From Elymus sibiricus (Eukaryota; Streptophyta; Magnoliopsida; Poales; Poaceae): a DNA stretch of 64,000 bases. Where the stretch lies: positions 544,278,222 to 544,342,221 of the forward strand of contig CM077667.1 of NCBI GenBank assembly GCA_039707655.1, read 5' to 3'. The notes under the pieces were generated by a model. It searched no databases. It saw nothing but the letters and a program-made list of their open reading frames with translations, and was not told the DNA's origin. Shown here one piece after another: positions 23,025 to 32,149 of the stretch (position 1 is the stretch's first letter; each line of letters opens with the position of its first letter). Both the position numbers and the translations under genes were made by a program.

Positions 23025-24868
23025 TGTTGGGGAACGCAGCAGAAAACAAAAATAAATCGTACTACGAGCACGCCCAGGATTACTATGAAGATGCATACAA
23101 GGTTTGATCTAATCATTACCACCTCGTAGTGTAGCGGAAGTAGAGTTGGTGAAGATCGTCGGTGCACATCCCTGCAGCTAGGATTTTACAACCTTTCAAC
23201 CGCGAGGATTATCTCCCTCGGACAGTCCCTCGAACAGAAGATCGAACGTACGACCTCTCTTCTGGGTTGCACACATCCGGTGTCACTTTTCCAGTAGGGT
23301 TTCACCGTCCAGAACTAAGTGCTGCTGGAAACCAGGCAGCCTTTCGGCACTACGAAACTATTTCGTGCAGGGAGAGAGAGAAGGGCAGATCATTGCATGC
23401 CTTTGTATGTGAGAACTTGAGATGAAGTGGAGAGGCCTCTCCACCTCTATTTATAGGGAGAGCAAGGGGTGGAGGGAGGCATGAGGATGAATACCCAAAG
23501 TGGGGGGCGTCCACAAATCAACCCACCAAAGTTGAGAGGAAGCCTCATGGGGGGGCCCCCACCACCAAGGCCGGCACAACTTTGGGTCTCCCTCATGGGG
23601 GGCACCCCTCCCCCAAAACATGCTCCACCATTTATGGGAGGATGCCCACAAGGCCCTCCCCCCCCCCCCCCAACCATCCCATAAAACACCCCCCACGATT
23701 CGGGAAATCTTGTCCCCCATCCGGCGACACTGTGTTTTTCGCGCGCGTTCTCTCCGAAAAAATTCCGGATGGTCCCAGAACATTTCCGGTTTCCGGCACC
23801 CTCCAAAATATTCCGGACGCGTGCCGAAACCTGTTTGGCTTGATGGTTTACTCCAAAACAAATTTTCGGTCTCTCCGAAACTATTCCGGTTTTCTCTCCG
23901 AAACATTTTCGGTGTCTCCGAAACTTTTCCGGTGACTTTCTTTCAGACTGCCTGTCTTGTACTCAGTAGATAGATGACCCTTAAGTGTGTGACCCTGTAG
24001 GTTCGGTGAAGTATATACATGATCAAAACACTTTCCGATCAATGATCAATAGCGAAACCGTGGACATCCATATTGTCCCCTATACCCACACGAATGAATA
24101 TTCGAGTGAACCTTTAGCTACCATGTGATATTCCTGTTGCTTCGCAATATGTTACAAATACCCGAGGTAAGATTTATCGGCATCCCCGTGAATCAACAAC
24201 TTGTTCACTATGTTAGTTTCCTCTTTTCTCGTTCCCACATTCCAGCATCCCTGTGATCAAATCACACCATGTCTGGCCAGACGATGATGGATACCGTAAC
24301 ACCGAGAGGGCCCCAAGAATATCTCTCCATCGTCGGAGGAGCAAATCCGAATCTTGAGCTATCTAGTTCCTTGTCATACTTTTCCGTGAACCCGTAAGCC
24401 GGCGTAATAGCCACCCTGTTACAGATGACGTTTAACAAACCCCAAAGTTCACGAAGCAAGTATGAAGGAACTCAATACTCTCATGGTCTAAGGAATTTTG
24501 CAAACGTTTAACTTTCTCTGCATTATAATCCATTAACTTGTGATGAATGTATCTCATAGCATAACATCAATTGGGCCAGTTCAACACAAGTGTTCTTCTA
24601 ACATTGTGTCCTCAAAGTTGCTGGCATAGTCATGCCCATGATCAGGAAAACAGAACGATCATGCAACACTTGTGCTAGTCTTAGATGCGAGACTAGAAAT
24701 CTATTTTTCCGTTTATTATTCCACATGTGCACATGAGTTTCCCTCCGAGCCTCGTGGTTATTGTAGACTCGAGAATCACTGCAATTATATCATAGAACAT
24801 AAACATCAATTCTAAACTTGGAGATAAATAATTATTATTATCATTGCCTTTAGGGCATATCTCCTAAA
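23025..24868 (-). repeat. 5' LTR of the copia element, about 1844 bp
   Basis: Read on the minus strand it contains the ATATGCCCTAAAGGCAATGA start typical of Angela/BARE LTRs and ends CGTTCCCCAACA. The TATA box is CTATAAATAG at about 23446-23456. Upstream of it (23.76-23.94 kb) lies a cluster of TTTCGGAGA/CCGGAA repeats. A C-run near 23660 differs in length from the other LTR. The first bases are mutated (TTTAGGAGA for TGTTGGAAA). Confidence 0.88.
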
Positions 24869-24961
24869 AATTAAGCCACCATATAGAAGAAACATGGAGA
24901 TAAATAATAATAATTATCATTGCCTTTAGGGCATATCTAATTAAGCCACCATATAGAAGAC
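24820..24961. repeat. 76-bp tandem duplication across the copia LTR border
   Basis: GGAGATAAATAAT...GCCTTTAGGGCATATCT...CACCATATAGAAGA occurs twice; GAGATAAATA is at 24821 and 24897. Each copy has the LTR end plus the adjoining Helitron bases, so the duplication arose after the copia insertion. The second copy lacks several bases of the junction. Confidence 0.8.
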
Positions 24962-25428
24962 GGCTCTCCTAGTCTAAGTTGTCCCATGCATAGATCTTGT
25001 AGGCAGGTCAGCTCGAGCGTGACGGCTGTACGTCCCCCTATATTTCAGATGTTTCTCCTTTCTTCTATCTCTGTCCCGTCGCTTGCGTCTGTATTTCAGC
25101 TCTTTCCTTCCTGATTTCTCTTTGAGGCGGCTGCGACCAGACAGTACACAACACAATGCAATAGGGTGCATGTGATTACTATTCATTGGGTCATCTACTC
25201 GTCTTGGCCAACCAGCACACAGTTCAGCATGCATCTCCATCTCCTCCTTTATAGGTTCTTTCTCTCTTATTAATACGTGTAGGCACCGGCACATCCACAC
25301 CTCTAGGTGGCTTGTTGTTACTCTAGGCTAATCGCTGACGTATATAAATCGGTTAGATTTGATGTCAAGAAGCGATGTGGGACAATTTAATTATTAAACA
25401 AACAGTGTATTCCCCCACAGTCATAAGC
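24962..25428 (-). other. 5' part of the Helitron body
   Basis: No coding potential recognised; short frames on the minus strand are basic and without known domains. Confidence 0.45.
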
Positions 25429-25483
25429 TAGCTCAACTGGTTGTGGCCCCTGACGATAGGGCACTGATCGTGAGTTCGATCCC
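25429..25483 (+). ncRNA. tRNA-like pol III promoter boxes (SINE-head-like)
   Basis: TAGCTCAACTGG (25429-25440) fits the A box and GAGTTCGATCCC (25472-25483) fits the B box; the spacing is that of a tRNA gene. The sequence between cannot be folded into a full cloverleaf by eye and no acceptor stem is evident. A tRNA-derived SINE head or a tRNA pseudogene inside the Helitron is more likely than a working tRNA. Confidence 0.4.
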
Positions 25484-25930
25484 TACATGATAGCAATATT
25501 TTTTTCGATTATTGTAGAAAGCCTGAGCAGGCCCACGAAGCCCAGCAGCGCATCACGTACGAAAATTTGCAGTGAGCAGGCAAAAATCAGAGAAACGCAT
25601 TGTCATTTATTAGTAAGTATAGATTGGGGTTCACTTAAGTACACCCCATTTTGAGGAGGCAAGTCCGTCCTGGGTGACGGTTGCGTAATTTACGTTGTGG
25701 CGATCGGGGAGGCGATCCGATCTGCCCTAGGGTTCGCCGACTCGCCGCCCCCGGCCGCCGGTGACAAAACCAACAAAATATGTCCTTCTCTCCCCGGTAG
25801 GACTAGCGACCTACTGGGGGTTTCCCGTCCCACCACCAAAAGCCTTTTGTGAGTTTCCTGGGGCTCACGATCGTACACACACAAACTGATCAGGGCCTGT
25901 AGGAGGAGATTGGGGGAGTAGTGGGGCATC

Positions 25931-27490
25931 ATGGAGGATGTGGAGGGGATGATGAGGGGCCTAAAGCTGTCGGCTGCGGAGAAGAAGGGGTTGCGGCTGA
26001 AGGAGGCAGAGGAGAAAGAGGTGTCTGGGTGGGCGGATGAGGAACCCCAGGCGGTGGGGAAGCTTTTCTCGGAGAAACGGGCGCACGCAAGTGTGGTTGG
26101 ACAAACACTGGGCAGAATATGGTGCCCGATCAAGGGGTTAGGTTGCAAGGAGATTGAGGAAAACACCTTCCTGTTCACGTTCCGCCAGCACTCCGGCTGG
26201 AGAAGATCTTTGGAGGATGGGCCATGGTGGTTCGACAAGGAACTGTTGGTAATGGAAGCCTTTGACCCAGACAAGACGGTGGATGAATATGATTTTAACC
26301 TGATCCCGATGTGGATACGGGTCTATGGGTTACCACTTGGCTCTATGAATAGGAAAACTGTAGAGTTGATCGGGAATGATTTTCACGAGCTGCTGGATGT
26401 GGATGTTGGGCACGATGGCAAAGCGGTGGGGAAGTCTCTGAGAGTTAAGGTGAAGCTTAATATTCAGGAGCCTCTGATGAGGGGTTTCTTACTGGATAGA
26501 GAAAAAGAGAAAGGAGGAAGGGAGGAGGGTAATGATGATACTGCTATGGATGATCCTCATCAGAAGAAAAAGACAAAGAAATTACGATGGTGTAGGTTTG
26601 AATATGAATACCTTCCGGACTTCTGTTACACTTGTGGCATAATAGGGCATTGTGAGAAAGAATGCATGCAGAGGCCGGTGCGAGGAGAGGCGCCCCAATT
26701 CGGGCCTTGGCTGCGGGCCGAGGAGACTAGGAGGGTTGAGGAGGGAGGAAAGGGAAGGTGGGGGGATGGAAAGGGAAGCAGTGGTAGTAGAAGCTGGAGT
26801 GGTGGGAGAGGAGGCAGTATGAATTCAGATTACAGTGGGAGAGGTTACTATAAAACTGGGAAGGGTGGGGGTTCGGCTGGGAGTGATGCGCCCTCTTGGC
26901 GTAAGGAGGAGCGAGTTGGAAAGCTGTCGGGTCCCGAGAAATCTGGTGATGGAGAAGAAGTTACTAGTCCGATGAAGAATAATATAGGAGAGAAAACAAA
27001 GGAGCGCACTCCCAATAATATCACCAAGCAGCTAGAATTTCCAGCAGGGCCTATCATGGAAGAAACGGGGAAGATGCCTACTGATGAGCTAGGAAGTGGA
27101 GGGGGCAGAAATGCTAATACGGAAGAAGATAAAGCAGGCTACAAAGATAGGGAGAGTAGGGTGGTCGAGAGTCATAAGCCACGATAGGGCAATGGTAATG
27201 GAAAGCAAGAAAGGAAGTTCAGGAGGAAGCCAAGACAGGCGAATAATGCAACAGTTCCCAGTTCTGATAAGATGCAGGTGGCGGGGAAGAGGAGTGGCAA
27301 TCAGATGGACATTGATGACCCTAGCCTAACTAAAAGAGGGCGCACAGGACGGGAGGAAGAAGAAGAGGAAAAGGATGCGGGTGGAGATGTGGGGGTGTCA
27401 AAAGCGGAAGGAGAGGTGGACGAAAGAGGTAGGAACATGAACAATGATATATCGGCCGGGTTGCAGGAGCAACCCTGCCGGGAACAATGA
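25931..27490 (+). pseudogene. LINE ORF1: DUF4283 plus CCHC zinc knuckle
   Basis: One frame of 519 codons with a single internal TAG at 27185-27187. Residues about 40-180 match the DUF4283 pattern (RHASVV-like start, GRIWCPIKGL, DGPWWFDKELLVME, IPMWIRVYGLP). A CCHC knuckle CYTCGIIGHCEKEC follows (about residues 232-245). The C-terminal half is glycine, serine and charge rich, as in plant LINE ORF1 proteins. The protein would bind LINE RNA. The ATG at 25931 is the first in frame and lies 278 bp from the element start. The stop codon TGA (27488-27490) overlaps the ORF2 ATG. Confidence 0.88.
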
Positions 27491-30400
27491 AAATAATAAG
27501 TTGGAACTGCTGGGGGCTTGGGAACGGCCCGGCAGTTCGTTCTCTTCTCGAGCTGGGAAGAGTGGAGGACCCTGATATTCTCTTTTTGTGTGAAACAAGA
27601 CTGACGGAGAAGGAGTTGGATAGGTTTAGGTGGATGCTGGGACTAGTTAATATGAGTGCGTGGAAGGCGGAAGGGAGGAGCAGGGGTGTGGCTTTGTTTT
27701 GGCGGCGGGGTGTAGATGTGGCGTTGCGCTCTTACGGAAGGAGGCATGTGGATGTAGATGTGTCGGATGGGGATGGTTCCAGTTGGCGATTAACAGGCGT
27801 CTATGGGGAGTCGGAGGCTGCAAGGAAGAAAGAAACCTGGCGGATGTTGGGATTGCTCAAACAACAACATCAAGAGGAACGACCATGGCTGTGCCTTGGA
27901 GATTTCAATGAGATTCTAACTAGCTCGGAAAAGGTGGGAGGTGCAGATCGTCCAGAAACCTGCATGGATGGATTCAGAGATGCCTTGAACCGGTGTGAGC
28001 TCAGAGACCTAGGCTTTGAGGGTGATATTTTTACTTGGAGAAACCACAGCAAAGAAATGCAAACATACATTTGTGAAAGACTTGATAGGGCCACAGCTAA
28101 TGAACAATGGTGTGAGAAGTTCCCTAAATATGCGGTGGTAAATGGCGAACCAAGACATTCTGATCACCGGCCAATCATAGTATGCACGGAGGGATATGAA
28201 AGTGGATGGAGTAAGAGAGATACGGGCTTCAGGTTTGAGGCAAGAAGCTGAGGGAAGAAGGGTGCAGGGAGGTGATCCAAGGGGCTTGGGAGGATAGCTG
28301 GAACAGGCCGGGGGGAAGGAGGAGTAGCACAAAGTTTACACTCGGTAGCTGGGAGGCTCAGGAAATGGAACAAAGAAGTTGTGGGGGAGCTGGATGGCCG
28401 GTTAAAGGAAGCTAGAAGGAAGCTGGAAAGGTGTATGGGCGACCCGGTTTCTGTAGAGAAAATTGCTGATGAAGCAAGATTACGGCGGGAAGTGGAGGAG
28501 CTAGAAGAGAAGCGGCACATCCATTATAAGCAGCGAGCTCACATGTGGTGGCTGTGGGATGGTAACAGAAACACAAACTACCTGAAATCTGTAGCGACAG
28601 CGAGGAAGAAAGCAAATAGGATTAAGGAGCTTAGGAAGGAGGATGGGGAAGTAGTGAAGAAGAAAGAAGAACTAACCGATTACGTGTGTTCATTTTTTCA
28701 GGACTTGTTCACTTCACAAGCGGGCAACCGAACACCTGAACTCATTCAAAAGGTGCAGCCACGTGTTACTGAAGCTATGCAAGCGATCCTTGGAGCAGAG
28801 TTCACTCGGGAAGAAATTAAGGCAGCCCTTGATCATATTGGTGATCTGAAAGCCCCAGGGCCGGATGGAATGCCCTCAGTTGTATTTAAAAGGCACTGGG
28901 ATTTCATGGGCGACCAGGTGGTTGAAGAGGTGCTCGCTGTCCTCAATGGAGGTGAGTTTCCGGAAGGCTGGAATGACACCTTGGTGGTGCTGATCCCTAA
29001 AGTTAGCAACCCTTAGAGAATTAAAGATCTCAGGCCTATTAGCTTGTGTAATGTACTCTACAAGCTAGTGTCCAAGGTGCTTGATAACAGGCTTAAGATG
29101 GTGCTTCCCGAAATAATTTCTGATAACCAAAGTGCGTTTGTGCCCGGTAGGCTAATCACAGACAACGTCCTGATCGCCTATGAAGTGTCACACTATCTGA
29201 TGAACAATAGGAATGGAAAGGAGGGATATGCGGCAATCAAAGCGGACATGAGCAAGGCATATGATAGGGTTGAGTGGGGCTTCTTAGAGGCGATGATGAT
29301 CAAGCTGGGGTTTAGAAGGCCATGGGTGGATTTGATCATGAAGTTTGTGTCTACAGTCCGATACCAAATCAAAGTTAATGGAGCACGCACTAAGCAATTC
29401 AGTCCTTCAAGAGGCCTGCGCCAAGGAGATCCTCTCTCGCCGTATCTGTTTGTCATATGTGCAGAAGGACTCTCTACGTTGCTGCAAGAGGCCGAAAGAA
29501 GGGGAAGTATTCACGGGGTCAAAATCTGTACGGCAGCGCCCTGTGTATCGCATCTCTTCTTTGTAGATGATTCCATGTTACTAATCAAAACAAACCAGGA
29601 GGAGGCCGCAGCTCTACATGAGGCTTTGGTATTGTATGAAAACTGTTCGGGACAGTGCATCAACGTGGAAAAATCGGCTATCATGTTCAGTCCAAATACG
29701 GCGGAGGACGAAAGGAATGCTGTTAAAACGGCGCTTGATATTCATAGTGAGAACTGGAATGACAGGTACCTCGGGCTACCGGTTCATGTGGGAAGGTCAC
29801 GGCGAAAAACCTTTGCGTATATCAAAGGTAACATTTGTGGCAGAGTATATGGTTGGCAGGAAAAACTTTTAGCTAAGGAAAGCAAGGAGGGGCTGGTGAA
29901 GGGGGTGGCGCAGGCCATTCCTACATATGCTATGTCATGCTTTGACCTTACAAAAGGTTTGTGCACAGAAATTAACAGCCTACTTGGGAAGTTCTGGTGG
30001 AGTCAGCAAGACAAGGAAAATACTTTGCATTGTATCAGTTGGGAAAAGCTAACACAGCCAAAGGCAAAGGGGGGTCTTGGTTTCCGGGACATGCATAATT
30101 TCAATCTTGCTATGCTTTCGCGGCAAGGTTGGCGGCTGATCCAGAACCAGGAGAGTCTATGCACGCAAGTACTTAAAGCCCGATACTTCCCCAATGGCCA
30201 CGTACTGGAGGCTGAACCGAAGGAGGGAATCTCTTATTCGTGGCGAAGTATTTTGCAAGGACTGGAGCTTATCAAGCAAGGTTACATATGGAGAATCGGG
30301 GATGGCAGCAATGTTAAGATCTGGGCAGACCCATGGATCCCACGAGCATGGTCACAGAGAGTTATCACACCTAAAGGGGCCAACCTCTTGAATTATGTGA

Positions 30401-30654
30401 GTGAACTCATATGCCCGATAACGGGAGAATGGGATGAAAGGCTGGTCCGGGAAACCTTTTGCCCCGCCGATGCTAATCATATTCTGCAGATTCCATTGAG
30501 AGACGGGGTGGATGACTTTGTTGCATGGCATTTTGATGCAAAAGGGCTGCATTCGGTTAGAAGTGCTTACAAGCTTCAAACTCACTTAGCCAAACAGGCA
30601 CGAGACGGAGCACCAAGTGGTAGCTCAGGGGTACCTGGCCAGCTTGACAGATAA
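27487..30654 (+). pseudogene. LINE ORF2: APE-type endonuclease and reverse transcriptase, lacking RNase H
   Basis: ATG at 27487. The endonuclease domain (residues about 1-235) shows WNCWGLG, a CETRL segment, the catalytic GDFNEI and HSDHRPI. The frame is lost between about 28240 and 28330 by two shifts, then resumes; a TAG at 29014-29016 interrupts the RT start (before [12 protein letters not shown]). RT motifs follow: SAFVPGRLITDNV, DMSKAYDRVEW, GLRQGDPLSPYLF and an FVDD box where FADD/YADD is usual. A region typical of the reverse-transcriptase zinc-binding domain begins, but the protein stops at 30652-30654 and the poly(A) tail follows within 90 bp. No RNase H is present. Confidence 0.9.
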
Positions 30655-30753
30655 GGAGACGATGAGTGGAAGCGGATCTGGAAGCTTCCCTGCCCAAAGA
30701 ACCGTTAATCTATAAAGCTTTGCTTTCAAAAAAAAAAAAGTACACCCCCTTTT

Positions 30754-31228
30754 ACCAGATTTACGGATAGCCAGTTAAGAAAAGGGTATTATCAGACTTT
30801 ACCACAAAATAGAATAGATGTTCCATTATTAGCGTTGTTATCGCCTGGGACCGAACTATAACAAACCAAATCCCGGAAATCTCGCACCATACACCCATGG
30901 CCATGTTGCTGGTCACCGGTGAAACTGCAGATTTGGTTGCATATATTGTTTCGGATTCTGAAGTGTGGCATATAGCAGAAGGGTGTGAATTCAAAAACTT
31001 AATTATGTTGTATTCGGACATGGTAAGGTAACGGATCAGACTCAGATCAGAAATGAGCATATGCCACGTGCATATACGAGTAATATATGAATGCTCTAAA
31101 ATAAAATTACGGGGCTGGTTAGGGGCCAGGTGAATGAATTTAGATTTTTGGTCAGTCACTTTTTTTTTGTTCGCACACTTGCTACACTTCCGTCCTGAGC
31201 AAACTGCGTCTCTTCGAGGATCGCCATG
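30754..31228. other. Unassigned DNA between the LINE and CACTA 2
   Basis: Nothing recognised on either strand. It is continuous with the DNA before 25637 when the LINE is removed. Confidence 0.45.
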
Positions 31229-31829
31229 TACTACAAGAAAATCGGTCTATTGCAACGGAAATATTGCCACCAAATACTTTTTGTTGCAAAAAGCTCATTC
31301 TATCACCACATTTTCATTTTCGTGGCTATTAGCACAACATACTGCAGCATTTTTCTTACTGTTGCAATAAGTGTCATGTTTGCTGCAAAAATTCTATCCT
31401 TATCGCAACGAAATAAAATTTGTTGCATTAGCTAATGCTGTTACCACAATTTGTATATGGTTGCAATATTTCTACTTTTCCCACTCTGTAGACTGTGTGG
31501 CAGTAAAAAAGATTTTGTTTCCCACGAAAATTTTGTAGTCGGTTGCTTTATTTCCCACCAAAATACCTTCTCCTTCCCGGCAAAAAATCCTTTTCCCGCA
31601 CAGATACGTGAGCTTCTACAGGAAATTTTAATACCGCCACCGTCACCGTCTAATCTCAACCCATCTCCCTCACGAACTTCCACCATTCTCTCCACGAAGG
31701 GGATTTTTTACCATTACCAATTGAGAAGGGGAGGGAGGGTCGAGCGCCGCCGGGGCTGTGAGTTCGGCCACCACCGCTTGCACGCGTCGGAGGGCACAGG
31801 TTGATGACCGCGATTCCAGATGCAACCGT

Positions 31830-32040
31830 GCCGGCAGGAGCAGCTTCAGGGCTAACGGCCACCTCCGTGCTGATGTTTGCTGTTCGATGCCGGCAGGAGC
31901 AGATTCGGGGCAGACGGCCACCAGCGCGCTGGGAGTCGCCTCCGTACCGGTGCTTGCCGCACGACGCTGATAGAAGCGGCTTCAGGGCCGACAGTCGCCA
32001 GCGTGCTGGGAGTCACCTCTGCGCTGGGGATTGCCATGTT
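31830..32040. repeat. GC-rich degenerate tandem repeats within CACTA 2
   Basis: Three diverged units start GCCGGCAGGAGCAGC-like at about 31830, 31889 and 31965. Long frames on both strands here arise from the high GC content and the repeats. This GC-rich island (about 31.7-32.1 kb) stands out in an AT-rich element and could be captured sequence, but I recognise no protein. Confidence 0.55.
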
Positions 32041-32149
32041 GCATTGCCGGGACCTGTTGTTAGGGCGAGATTGGAGCCGCTCCCGTGGACAGCCATGTGC
32101 TCTGTTCTTCCTCTAGTCTATTCCTCTGTTCATCTTCTTCTCATCAGGT

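Larger units (their letters stand above)
10786..24868 (-). mobile_element. Angela/BARE-type copia retrotransposon, deleted and interrupted by a gypsy
   Basis: Two related LTR segments (10786-12271 and 23025-24868) flank the locus and are bordered by identical AATTA copies (10781-10785 and 24869-24873), so they belong to one insertion. Internal minus-strand sequence (20333-23024) carries gag, a zinc knuckle and the beginning of pol. Integrase, reverse transcriptase, RNase H and the first about 390 bp of the 3' LTR are missing; a gypsy element occupies the gap. The element once made a gag-pol polyprotein and replicated through RNA; it cannot now. Confidence 0.9.
10190..25623 (-). mobile_element. 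Non-autonomous Helitron, split by a nested copia/gypsy
   Basis: On the minus strand the element starts TCTATACTTACTAATAA at 25623, a start very like known grass Helitrons. It ends ...CAACGCACGGGCATATGTGCTAG at 10190, where CTAG is the canonical terminus preceded by a (now imperfect) CCC...GGG hairpin. The base before the 5' end is A and the base after the 3' end is T, the standard Helitron A|T target, with no duplication. Without the copia insertion the body is only about 1.35 kb (10190-10780 plus 24869-25623). It holds no Rep/helicase frame and would need an autonomous relative to move by rolling-circle replication. Confidence 0.72.
25653..30739 (+). mobile_element. LINE retrotransposon (Karin-like, tentative), poly(A) tail and target duplication
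   Basis: Two consecutive frames (nucleic-acid-binding ORF1; endonuclease plus reverse transcriptase ORF2) are followed by a run of 12 or more A at about 30728-30739. A 16-bp duplication flanks it: AAGTACACCCCATTTT (25637-25652) and AAGTACACCCCCTTTT (30738-30753), one mismatch. The 5' end is therefore close to full length. The copy is disabled by stops in both frames and by frameshifts. LINEs copy themselves by target-primed reverse transcription. It landed 14 bp from the Helitron end. Confidence 0.92.

Noticed and set aside
25690..26274. Minus-strand frame of 194 codons
   Set aside because: Antisense to the well-supported LINE ORF1; no domain of its own.
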